Source: a bacterium endosymbiont of Bathymodiolus sp. 5 South
GTDB lineage: Bacteria > Pseudomonadota > Gammaproteobacteria > PS1 > Pseudothioglobaceae
Assembly (NCBI RefSeq): GCF_900128535.1
Contig: NZ_FQTR01000007.1
Location: 1 to 35,204 of the forward strand
DNA length: 35,204 nt
Direction: 5' to 3'
Below the pieces are notes generated by a model. That model was not told the origin of the DNA. It ran no database searches and saw nothing but the letters and a program-made list of their open reading frames with translations. The translations under genes were made by a program, and so were the position numbers. Of this stretch, positions 7,415-17,200 are shown piece after piece; position 1 is the stretch's first letter; each line of letters starts with the position of its first letter.

Positions 7415-8970
7415 TGAGTAGATCGAAATGGTCGTGTCGGATGTATAGGCACCCGCTTTGTTGCATTATTTTCAGTTTTATGATCTAGTAAACTAGAAAG
7501 ATCTTCAGGCACTGCCTGCGCTGCCTCACCAAACTCTCTCTTCATTGTGTCTTTACTGCCTAAAACCAAGAATGGAGACCCCTTCACGCCGTATTGGTTG
7601 TCTACCACCCATACACCATATTCTTGTTTGGTCATCGTTCTTTTATTTTTTCGAAAATATTCAACTTCTTCTAGTGGTAGCAATGCTATATTTTCATTTT
7701 CATTTATGTGTCTGTATATAGGATATGCTTGTGCATTATGATTAAATTCTGTGCATGTGCTTGTTTCATTTGCTATATGGGAACTGCCAACAAGAGCGAC
7801 ATAATTATTGCTTAACCCAAGCAGGTCTACATCTAAAAGAGGGTTTTTCCAGTGATCTGAGGCAATATAATGAATATTATAATTTCCCACCGAGTGACTT
7901 ATACGCCTGAAAATCTGTTGTATTTTAGGAGGATAATTCCGATTCTGAAGCATAGTATCACTCAAACCTATATCTTCAGAGGGTTTTTCTCCTGGTAGGG
8001 TAGCGGTATTTTCTAACACAACATCGTGAATATTGATGTTAGAGATTAAATCTAACACCAGAGCAACGCCATATGCTCTTTCATGGTTCTCTCCAACCCA
8101 AAGATTCAATCTATTCCCATGTTTTTGGTGCGTATTCATATGTGTAACAAACACATTCCAACTTATAGTGCCAATTTCATCATTTCCCGTCGGATCAATG
8201 TATTTAAGCGGATTATTCCCCACATAAACATACAAATTCAAGCCATCAACTGCCCCTGCTGAATCAGGGCTTATCCACCTTGTTAGCCAAGGGGCTAGAT
8301 ACCTAGCACCGTAGTAGGACAAGCCACTACTGTCGTCTCTTTCTTTGCCTGTATAGCGGTAGCGTTTTTGTTGCACTTGGGTTTTGTCTTTGCCGGCGAT
8401 GAGGGCAGTGCCACCATAGGGGTAGTAGTGTTCGTAGCTGAGGGTTTGGGCTTTGTCGTTCAACTCTAGGGTGTTGGATTGTAGGTGACTGGTGAGTTGG
8501 TAGTGGGTTTGGTTAGAGCTTTGTGTGTTGTCTTTGTTGTTTTCACTTAGAATGTGAGTGCCAATGTGCAAGGTATTGCTTTGTTGTTTTGCTTCATTGG
8601 TTGAGATGTCTAGTAAAGGCAGATAGTCTCTTTGGCTTTGTGATTGATTGTTAGACTCAACCACACTGCGGACTCGATTGCCTTGGTAATCATAGACAGA
8701 GTATTGTGTGGTGTTGCTTTTGTCTGCTTTGGTGAGCCGGTTAAGGGTGTTATTGTAATGCCAATCTAGGTTGCCCATATTGTCTAAATTTAATAAATTA
8801 CCGTTAGCGTCAAAGTTATTTTGACTGTTATTTTCAGTACCACGGTTGCTGTTTGGGTGGATGGCGAGGGTTTGTTGCCAATTGCTACTGTTTGCTTGGT
8901 GCGATAGGGTGGTTAGGTTGTTGCCTGTGTCGTAGGTGTAGGTTTGATAGTAAAGCTCAACGCTACTCAT
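7411..8970 (-). CDS. TcC-like toxin cartridge 1: RHS core with ChaN/EreA-like cargo
   Basis: The ATG at 8970 overlaps the tcB stop as ATGAGTAG. An upstream ATG at 9024 would add 18 unrelated residues that only re-read tcB, so I reject it. The protein is 519 aa. Residues 1-263 form the last part of the RHS shell, aligning with the middle of Photorhabdus TccC from the YTYDxGNNLT strand onward, and end in the core YIDPTGN. R223, D236 and D259 match the spacing of the TcC autoprotease residues. The cargo (264-519) carries VGENHE, VVLEN and VGSSH in order, the ChaN/EreA/TIKI pattern, but is otherwise distant from cartridges 2 and 4. This superfamily includes metalloproteases and hydrolases, so a hydrolytic toxin is a guess. 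Confidence 0.85.
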   Translation of the reverse strand: MSSVELYYQTYTYDTGNNLTTLSHQANSSNWQQTLAIHPNSNRGTENNSQNNFDANGNLLNLDNMGNLDWHYNNTLNRLTKADKSNTTQYSVYDYQGNRVRSVVESNNQSQSQRDYLPLLDISTNEAKQQSNTLHIGTHILSENNKDNTQSSNQTHYQLTSHLQSNTLELNDKAQTLSYEHYYPYGGTALIAGKDKTQVQQKRYRYTGKERDDSSGLSYYGARYLAPWLTRWISPDSAGAVDGLNLYVYVGNNPLKYIDPTGNDEIGTISWNVFVTHMNTHQKHGNRLNLWVGENHERAYGVALVLDLISNINIHDVVLENTATLPGEKPSEDIGLSDTMLQNRNYPPKIQQIFRRISHSVGNYNIHYIASDHWKNPLLDVDLLGLSNNYVALVGSSHIANETSTCTEFNHNAQAYPIYRHINENENIALLPLEEVEYFRKNKRTMTKQEYGVWVVDNQYGVKGSPFLVLGSKDTMKREFGEAAQAVPEDLSSLLDHKTENNATKRVPIHPTRPFRSTQ

Positions 8971-11900
8971 TCTCTTTAGAATCTGGCAAAGGCATATAAA
9001 TGCTTTGTTTAAATCCAGATACATGCGTATCTTTTTTAATACCTGTGTGCTGATAACCAGTAGAAGATTTTAATCGGTACAGTGAATCATAAGTATAAAC
9101 ACTTTTACAATCTAAATCTTTGGCCTCGGGGAGCAATAATTTGATAGTGTTATCGGTCAAATAGCTTAAATTTCCTTCTGGATCCCAGACATGTAGTAAG
9201 TCTTGTAGCAGTTTTCCCGACTTATTCTTGCTTTGTATTTTAATGACTCGATGGGTGGTTTTTTCAAAATAATGCTTAACAACAACATCATTACCATAAT
9301 GTATTTTTTCCTCTTGCCCTTGGGCATTGTAATCAAGTGATTTAATGTGTGCTATTTGAGTTTTGTCGCTAAATGTTGTGGTTAAGCCAATGGGTTGCAA
9401 CACCAGATTGTAGTGATACTTTTGTTGTGTGCCATCGGCAGTTTGCAACAATGTGATTTTGTTGACGGCGTTAAATTGCCAAGTAGTTTGGTGGTGTGTG
9501 TCTTCTAATGCTGGGCTTTTTCTCCAGTCAGGTTGTTGTTTGTAATCAACTAAAAAGGTTTTCTTTTGGCTGAGTAAGTTGTTAGTAATATTATAAATTA
9601 AGTTTTCCGTTCTGCCTGAGGCATCCTCAATAATGACGGTTTTGCCGTTTAAATTATTAACTGCTGCATCCGTTATAAAATCACCGTAATGAAACTGATG
9701 CACTCTATTGTCCATTTTTAACTTGCCTTCTTCTCCTGAAACATACTGATAGATGTGCCTTCCGTGATTGTCATATGTTGTGGATATACAAAAACCACGA
9801 CTGTCCCATTTTTTCAACAACAAGCCTCGGATGTCAAAGAAACTAATGTGTATGCCACTGTCTACATTGTCCCATATCATAACAGAGGTTTTGCTATGAC
9901 CCATGCTATAAGTGGTTTTAATATTTTGTATAGGAGGGCTAAGTGCTCCTAATCGTGGGTCGGCTTGAGCAATAACTCTGCCTTGAAAATCAATAGTTGT
10001 AGTGGTTGCTAAGTATTGTGGTTTTGTCTCTTTAGCATCCAGTAGTATTGACAGGTGTAGAAATACATGCCCTTGTGAATCTAGTAATTTGTATGCTGGC
10101 GTTTGATAAAAAATCTCGGAATTTTTTAATGCCAATTTCTCATCAGCCGTGGCAGGGATTTTTCCAGACATAACGCCTTTAAAATAAGGGCTGTCTTTAA
10201 TGGTATCGCAACGGTCATAATCTGACTCGTGCCACGCACTCCATTGAGTTTTTGAGATAAAACCTTTGGAGGTTTGTATTTGATATAATCTGCCAAGTGG
10301 GTCGTAATACTTTAAACCAGGTGGCTGAATGTCAACGGGAAGATTGGCATTATAATCAGGGGTGTCAATATAATAACTTTCATAAAATTTAACCTTTTTG
10401 CCTTTGTTGTTGTAAGCAGATCTGCCTGCACAAATATAAGTTATTTTGTCATTATATTGTGTTTGCATTTTGACCTCTAATGCACGACCCAAGCCATCAA
10501 AATAAGTTATTTTAATAGGATATTGTGTTGTATTATCTGCCCCTTGGTGATGCACAAAAGTATCGCGTTTAACAAAAACATCGTTCACAGGTTGTTTATC
10601 ATTTAACCAAGCAAAGTCATTGTAAAAAATGTAGCTACCTATAGACTGAATATATTTATCGGGATGTTTTATAATATCTGCCAAAGTCGGTTGAGAGATA
10701 TTTTTGTAATGACTAATGTCTTCGTTACCTTCTGCTTGCTTATTGGTTTGACCATGCATGGATTCAATATAAACACGCCCTAGTGGATCGTAGCCCACCT
10801 CGTGAGTGTTGTTATTAATATCAATCAGTTGCCAAGGTTTTAATGCTTGGTAGTCAATTTTCCCCACCGTTGATTGTTGCACTGTTTTATCTGAAAATCC
10901 GTCTTTCAATGTGCTTGTTGTTTTGATGACAAATAAACTCTGTGGATCATATTGAAATTGAATATTTTTCCCAAACACATTGGTCACGCTACTAATCAGT
11001 TGAAATTTTGCCTGATAATGCACTACATCGCTTGGTATCCAATACAGCTTGTCTTTTAAAAGATAGCCGGCATTTTTTAAATCATCGGCATTGAGTTTGC
11101 CTTGATAGACTTTGGTAATGAGATCGGGTGTATAAGCGCTAGATTCATGATGGTGCGGTAAAAGTGGTAAACTCGCTTGTTTGTAGGGCAATACATCTTT
11201 TTGCTGTTTATCCCAATAGAACTGATTGGCACTGTTAAGCATGCGTGCCTGAATTTTATCTTTTGTAAAGGATGCATCATAAGCAATTGTGTTTTTTAGG
11301 GCAGTTTCAGTGACACTTAATAAATACGCCTTAGTAAAACAGTGGTCTATTTTTTCAAAGTCGGGTTTTTTGGCGCCATGTATTTCATAACTTGTGGTAT
11401 TAATTGGCACACTGAGTAAAAACAAGTTTGCATCGTCTTGATTGAAATAAGTTTGCTGATTGAGTGATATTTTAAGTTGCTGCTGTTGTGGATACAATTT
11501 ATTGATCACATCAGTATGGTCATTATTTCTACGCCCATAAACAACATTGCATGACAATAAAGGATGTCCATATTTATCTAACTTTAGCAGTGCTTGATAG
11601 GCTATTCTTGGATCTGATGCGTTTCTTTCATAGTGATAACTCAAGGTTTCATTGCCACTGACTAAAAAAGAAGCAGATCCGTGCCATGCATCCTTAGTTG
11701 TATCAGCCCGATACAATAATGATAATTGATAATTATGCTCACCTATTTCATAGGGCTGATCGGATTGCTTAGTTTTGTCTAAAGCATATACTTCACTTCT
11801 CAGTAGATGTCCTTGAAATGCTTGATAAGCCTCGTACAATGTCTTATTATCGCTAATGGAAAAATTAAAACTATTACCAGGTAAGTGATAAGCACGGGTA

Positions 11901-14284
11901 TCTTGTTGATAAAACTCAGTTGCCAAATGTTGGTAAAAACTATTGTCTGTATCCACAACACCCGTAAAATACCATTGCTTAGTGTAAGCTGTGGGTTGAT
12001 CAAGTGTATTGCTGGGTAAACTGGTTTGTTCATCATCCCAAAATTCAATGTAAGCAAAGCCTCTAAATTTTCTTGCATAAGTATCATAATGACCTTCGTG
12101 ATAAGCGTGGCGTACAGTGGACTTTGATCCTGTTAGATTGTCTATTACTTGAATTTTATCAACCACTTGTATTGGAAAAGGCACATTGGTTTTCCATGGT
12201 TTTCCTTGTGCTTGATCAGCGAGAAAATAAGCCACTGAAGAACAGTGTGATATTTTATATTCTGCACCATAGCCATTGCTACTGTGGCATAGTAAATGTG
12301 GCTTTCCATCGGTGGCAAAATCATACCAAACAGGGTCAAATCCTGGTGTTGACAACACAAAACCCAAACTGCCTGCCCCCTTAATATCGCTAATCCAAAT
12401 TTTAGAATAATTGTTATAAGGAATTTTGAGTGCTATGGTAATAGGGGCAGAAAATCCATTGCCCGACTGATTAAGGAAAATATGAAAACTATTGGCATTA
12501 AAATAAAGAATATCGGTGGCACCAGAGCCATCAGTATCAACCAAGTGCAATCGACTTGAATCAAAATCTTGAATGCTAGGTGCATTATCAAACACGACTT
12601 TTTCGGAGAATCGACCCCAGCCTAAAGAAGCCCAGCTTTCCACGCTGTTGTTGGTAATTCTAATGCGATGAATTCTACCGTCGCCAAACAAATCACCAAA
12701 ACCTATCCAGTGTTTTGCATCGTGACTAAGGACAGGAACCTTGCTGCTGTTTTGAATTTGATAAGGCTTGGCAAAGCCTTTTTCATCCAAACCTATATAA
12801 ACAATAATAGTGTCTTGATGGATTTGAATCAAACCACTTTGCCCGTTTCCATTAATATCAATATGCTCATTGGCACCTACTTGATTAACGAATTCTGCGC
12901 TATATTGTGCAAAATTTTGATACGGGGAAAAATGCCCATTATCCGATTGCAAAAAGAAGCCACCGTAAAGTGCATTGCCATACACAAAGTCTAATTTGCC
13001 ATCATGATTTAAATCGGCAAAACTTTCTGTGCGTATATCGCGATGAAAACTTGGGATATTAATGGATGTAAATTTTTTATATTTACCGTTACCTAATGGT
13101 TGAGCATATAAAAAATTGCCCTCATCCTTATAAACAATACCAGGAATCCCATCGCCTTTTAAATCGATAAATTCAAAATTACGACTCCCTTCTAGCATAT
13201 TCAAATGGTTGGGCAATGCTATGTCTTTGTAGTCATTCACACTAAAATTATGTTTAACATAATCAAAAGTAGTGGTGGGTAACTTTTGTGTTTGGTAGTT
13301 ATTATTTTCTTTTCTATAGCCTGTTTGATGGTAGGAAACTAATTGACTAAAACCTGTTAGTTTTTCTGTTTGATAAGTAAAATTATAACTGTGATTCAAA
13401 AAAGGCTGTCCTTTATTTTCTGTTGGAAATTGATGATAAATTAAGATGTTTTGACACAAACGGTAACAGCGCCTTTCAAAGCCAGCTGAATAATGAGAAA
13501 AAGGATCGGCTCTTAGCGTCCATTTTTTAGGGGCACTTTCTGGGTGGGACAAATCATATTCACCGTAATCAAATACCACCTTATAGGTGTAGGAATCTTT
13601 TTTGGCAGATTTTTCACTCCAGTTGCCATACTCAATACTAGCAGGGTAGACATTGGCACCAACGACTCTATTTTTTTCGCTGGGCAAGGTTTTGTTGACA
13701 CCAACACTGTCCTCTCGTTTGTAATGATAAAGAATATGGTTACCTTTTGCATCTTGGCTACTGCTAATGTTCCACTGTAAAATTCTTTGCTTGGCGTTGG
13801 GATCAACTATTTTGTCATTATCGTCTTTACCGTAAATATGCACTGTGCCCGAATGGTCTGTTATTTCCCAATATGGATTATGGTCGGTGGTCAACAGTTG
13901 TTTAATTTTAGAAAAACCTGATTCAATCCTTGACATGTAGGAGATGACAAGGGTTTTGTCAGCCATTTCCCGTTTGATTTCCAATAATTCACCCAGTTCA
14001 CTAGCGGTAAAAGTATCATCATCATCATAATTAGGCACCCCATAATCTAAGTTTCTGGTGATATGGGGTAGGGTTAGACTAAAACCTAACCCGAATACTT
14101 CCATACCTGATCCTGAATTATAAGACAAATGTAGTGCTGGTTTTACACCTCTTGCACTTGGCATTCCTAGTGGAATACCAAATGAGCCTTCACCTTGGTT
14201 ACCTACTTCGTAACTGCCTGTTCTTGTACTGAAAGATCCGCCGCTTTTGGGGATGGATAATTTTGGTATGGTTATTGGCTTCAT
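8963..14284 (-). CDS. tcB: TcB cocoon subunit fused to the N-terminal half of TcC
   Basis: The ATG at 14284 lies one base after the tcA stop and gives MKPITIPKLSIPKSGG, the usual start of a SpvB domain; an in-frame ATG at 14305 lies inside tcA. The protein is about 1773 aa, some 300 longer than Photorhabdus TcdB2. Order: SpvB-like domain (about 1-350), FG-GAP/VCBS-type repeats (LKGDGIPG, LNHDGKLD, INGNGQSG, TDGSGATD, about 370-590), the TcdB middle domain (YARKFRGFAYIEFWDDE, about 740), then RHS/YD repeats. The final 300 or so residues (LLQDLLHVWDPEGNLSYL, VYTYDSLYRLKSSTGYQ) correspond to TccC residues before its YTYDRGNN strand. With TcC it should form the hollow shell that holds the toxin and docks on TcA. 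Confidence 0.9.
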   Translation of the reverse strand: MKPITIPKLSIPKSGGSFSTRTGSYEVGNQGEGSFGIPLGMPSARGVKPALHLSYNSGSGMEVFGLGFSLTLPHITRNLDYGVPNYDDDDTFTASELGELLEIKREMADKTLVISYMSRIESGFSKIKQLLTTDHNPYWEITDHSGTVHIYGKDDNDKIVDPNAKQRILQWNISSSQDAKGNHILYHYKREDSVGVNKTLPSEKNRVVGANVYPASIEYGNWSEKSAKKDSYTYKVVFDYGEYDLSHPESAPKKWTLRADPFSHYSAGFERRCYRLCQNILIYHQFPTENKGQPFLNHSYNFTYQTEKLTGFSQLVSYHQTGYRKENNNYQTQKLPTTTFDYVKHNFSVNDYKDIALPNHLNMLEGSRNFEFIDLKGDGIPGIVYKDEGNFLYAQPLGNGKYKKFTSINIPSFHRDIRTESFADLNHDGKLDFVYGNALYGGFFLQSDNGHFSPYQNFAQYSAEFVNQVGANEHIDINGNGQSGLIQIHQDTIIVYIGLDEKGFAKPYQIQNSSKVPVLSHDAKHWIGFGDLFGDGRIHRIRITNNSVESWASLGWGRFSEKVVFDNAPSIQDFDSSRLHLVDTDGSGATDILYFNANSFHIFLNQSGNGFSAPITIALKIPYNNYSKIWISDIKGAGSLGFVLSTPGFDPVWYDFATDGKPHLLCHSSNGYGAEYKISHCSSVAYFLADQAQGKPWKTNVPFPIQVVDKIQVIDNLTGSKSTVRHAYHEGHYDTYARKFRGFAYIEFWDDEQTSLPSNTLDQPTAYTKQWYFTGVVDTDNSFYQHLATEFYQQDTRAYHLPGNSFNFSISDNKTLYEAYQAFQGHLLRSEVYALDKTKQSDQPYEIGEHNYQLSLLYRADTTKDAWHGSASFLVSGNETLSYHYERNASDPRIAYQALLKLDKYGHPLLSCNVVYGRRNNDHTDVINKLYPQQQQLKISLNQQTYFNQDDANLFLLSVPINTTSYEIHGAKKPDFEKIDHCFTKAYLLSVTETALKNTIAYDASFTKDKIQARMLNSANQFYWDKQQKDVLPYKQASLPLLPHHHESSAYTPDLITKVYQGKLNADDLKNAGYLLKDKLYWIPSDVVHYQAKFQLISSVTNVFGKNIQFQYDPQSLFVIKTTSTLKDGFSDKTVQQSTVGKIDYQALKPWQLIDINNNTHEVGYDPLGRVYIESMHGQTNKQAEGNEDISHYKNISQPTLADIIKHPDKYIQSIGSYIFYNDFAWLNDKQPVNDVFVKRDTFVHHQGADNTTQYPIKITYFDGLGRALEVKMQTQYNDKITYICAGRSAYNNKGKKVKFYESYYIDTPDYNANLPVDIQPPGLKYYDPLGRLYQIQTSKGFISKTQWSAWHESDYDRCDTIKDSPYFKGVMSGKIPATADEKLALKNSEIFYQTPAYKLLDSQGHVFLHLSILLDAKETKPQYLATTTTIDFQGRVIAQADPRLGALSPPIQNIKTTYSMGHSKTSVMIWDNVDSGIHISFFDIRGLLLKKWDSRGFCISTTYDNHGRHIYQYVSGEEGKLKMDNRVHQFHYGDFITDAAVNNLNGKTVIIEDASGRTENLIYNITNNLLSQKKTFLVDYKQQPDWRKSPALEDTHHQTTWQFNAVNKITLLQTADGTQQKYHYNLVLQPIGLTTTFSDKTQIAHIKSLDYNAQGQEEKIHYGNDVVVKHYFEKTTHRVIKIQSKNKSGKLLQDLLHVWDPEGNLSYLTDNTIKLLLPEAKDLDCKSVYTYDSLYRLKSSTGYQHTGIKKDTHVSGFKQSIYMPLPDSKENE

Positions 14285-14285
14285 T

Positions 14286-17200
14286 TTATGTAGTCGGTTT
14301 CCCACAACACAATGCTATCAATTCAATTTGTATTAATTGACTTGGGTCAAGAAAGCCATTTTTAAGCATCTTCTTAAAATCTTTATCGTTATTCATGGCA
14401 GTCAAATCAAATGATAATGTCCAATTTGTGTCAATGGTATCTTTTTCGGTACTTTTCACTAAGCCTAATGCAGTTGCCCAGCCGATACCAGACACAGTAG
14501 TCATAGTAGGTGGCGTTTTGCTTTTTGGACACCAAGATTGACCTAACACATTCTTACTATCACCAGCTGACACTTGGTTGGTTATGTTGACGGGAAACAC
14601 ATTATTGTTAACATTTAGCGACAATATTGCAATCTTTGTAGGAATAGTGATATCGGAATTGGTGGTAATCTTAAAAATAACGGAATCCAAACTTACAGAA
14701 TTAAAATACTTCAATTCTCTAGCATTAAAATCAAACTTAAGTTGTTGCTTTTTGGTATCAGAATGATCTTGCATAAAAGCTTGCCAATTACTAGAAAAAC
14801 TTTGGGCTAAATCATAATAAAGTGCAGTTGGATAATCGGCACCTTTTGCTAACGCCGTATTTACCGAACCAGCAAAATCCTTGCCACCATCAATTGCAGT
14901 ATAGCGAATATTGATAATAACATCTGAGATGCTACTGTAATCAATTCTATTATTTGCTGGCGGCATGGAGAGGTTCCAGGTTGAGACTGCCCCTGTATTC
15001 TCAAAAGGTAGATACAATTCATCTTTAAAATCAAGTTGGAATAAGCCCGAATCTTCAATGCCACGAGAAATAGCGATTTTTTGATTACCGCGCCAATCTT
15101 GACGAATACTTTTTGGTAGTGTTTTTGGTTCTGGTTGCCCTAATAAATATTTAACCGCTTCAATATCGGCATCCAATACCACGGAATTATGCAATTGCGA
15201 CAAGGTTGCGTGAATATTTTGATAAGGACCAACAATGGCAGGAATACTAATAGAAATGCTTTTAATTTGACGCTGATAGTGCCCTGGAAAATCGTAATCA
15301 AATAATCTTTCAGTCAAAACGAAAGTGCAGTCACCTTTGGCTTTAAAATGAATTAATGCTTGTGGGGCAAAATCATTTAAAGAAATGGTTTTTTCTATTT
15401 CTAGTTTTCTATGGCTTAAATAAGTTTTATAAGATTGCTCCATTGATGTCAAACTACTAAGCAAACTTTCCCCTGCTACCAACCCTCTATGTGCAGAATC
15501 CCAATAAATTATATTAATAAATTCCTTCTCATTGTTTAATTCAAATTGATAAGCTTTTTGTGCCAATACAGCAGTTTTTAATGCCAATTGATATTGCTGG
15601 TGATACAAAGCAGAAATTCGACCTGATAACCATTGATAAAGTTCCTCGTTAGTAAATTTATGTTGCAAATACTTAGCAATAGCTTTACTTTGTTGAATCT
15701 GTGTTGCATGATTAACTAAGTCTTGCTGGGCTATTTTAATTCTAACTTTACTTGCCGAAATTTGACAGCCTATTTCTTTTATTTGATCATCGGCTTGGCT
15801 TGAGGATAACTGCCATTCTTGTTTGCGTCTGTCATAACTACCATTGGTTAATTGTCTCTGCGAGCTGTAAGCCTTGTAGGTTGAAAAACCCTGTAGTGTT
15901 GTAGCAATAGCCGATGCTACTCCGCCTAGTTGAACGCCACCATAAGTCATGGCAAGAGGCGACCCTGACTGAGGAACACCATAGACAAGTGAGGCAGCAC
16001 CAGAAGCGACAGAAGACGAAGTAGAAAAATCTATGCCAGCATCTTCCAGTGTTTGGGCTTTTTTTTCATAAGTAGACATATCTTCTTTAATTAATTTATC
16101 ATAATACTGTTTTTTATCTTGGATAGATCTTATACTGTTGTTTAGCCCAGCTGAAACATGTTGCTCCTGCTTAATGCTGTCTTGTTTTAGACTGCTAACT
16201 AAACTTAACATCGACTTTTCATGAGTGTTATGTAGTAAAGATAGGTTTTCTGCGTCGTATTTTTCTAAACCCTCCTCCAGTGATTTACCTAATGAAATCA
16301 CATTATCAATACATTGTCTAGCCAATTGCACAATAGATGCAAAACGGTAAATAGGGGCATTACCTTGATGTGGGCTGGCATTTAAGGCGTTTCCTCCTGA
16401 TGCTGCTGCCCTAACTAATTCTAGTGGGTTTATGGGCGGTGCAAACAAGGCTAATTGTTGAAAATTACCCTCAATATCTAAGCTGTCATGGATCTTGTGT
16501 AAACGGTCTGTCACTGTATCCCAACGCGCTATTAATTGGCTATTTTCTGGGATACAAAAATAACTCGTTAAATCATTAAATGGCTGGTGGACTGCTTTTG
16601 TTGTCGGTATATCTTTAAAGCTAAATTTATTTTCCATATTAACCAAAAACTCTGGAATGTGGTTTTTGCCATATTTTTGCAATATATCTGAAAAACTAGC
16701 GGGGCTTTGTTGATGTTTGGAGCCTAAATCTTCTGGTTTAGCGCCTAGTAAATCATAAGCATATAAATACAACATCGTTGCTTCATTAATTGATTCACGC
16801 GTATCAATGGTAAATAAATTGTCACCCCACTGAATCAAAATATCAACATATAGCATTAACACATATTTTTCAAATGCACCAATTCTAAGTTGTGCAATAG
16901 CAAAAGGATCAAAGGGGTCATCTTCATACTGCTGGATAGCAGGATTGCCATCAGTTAACAATTGCTTAATAGTTTGCAATGTATGATTACGGAAAGGTTG
17001 AAAATTCCAATAATGATTAACTGGGCTGATTAGATGATAATTGTCTAATATGTCTCTTACTATCTGCGTTGGTATTTTATCTAATTTTAGAAAACTTAAG
17101 TCTTCATTGCCTTTGTAATTTTTATTAACATCACCATTGTTGTCAATATAAGGCTGATCATCTAATTTGGTATTTTGCAATGTCTTAAAGATAGCAGCCG

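Larger units (their letters stand above)
3544..8970 (-). repeat. Four-fold tandem array of a ~770-bp RHS-core segment
   Basis: The segments 8194-8970, 6638-7414, 5073-5852 and 3544-4311 are homologous. Each runs from a start codon to the codons for YIDPxG. Copies 1 and 2 share long stretches with few changes (compare 7106-7270 with 8661-8820). The divergence begins sharply after DPxG. Copies 1-3 are most alike and copy 4 differs more. Such repeats are substrates for recombination, which could swap or lose toxin genes, and are a hazard for short-read assembly. Confidence 0.85.

Noticed and set aside
8963..9024. Longer start of cartridge 1 at 9024
   Set aside because: It adds 18 residues unlike the sister genes and only re-reads tcB; the ATG at 8970 overlaps the stop and matches the paralogues.
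11077..13806. Several 70-100-aa frames on both strands within tcB
   Set aside because: Low-complexity shadows of a long well-supported gene, with no start signals.
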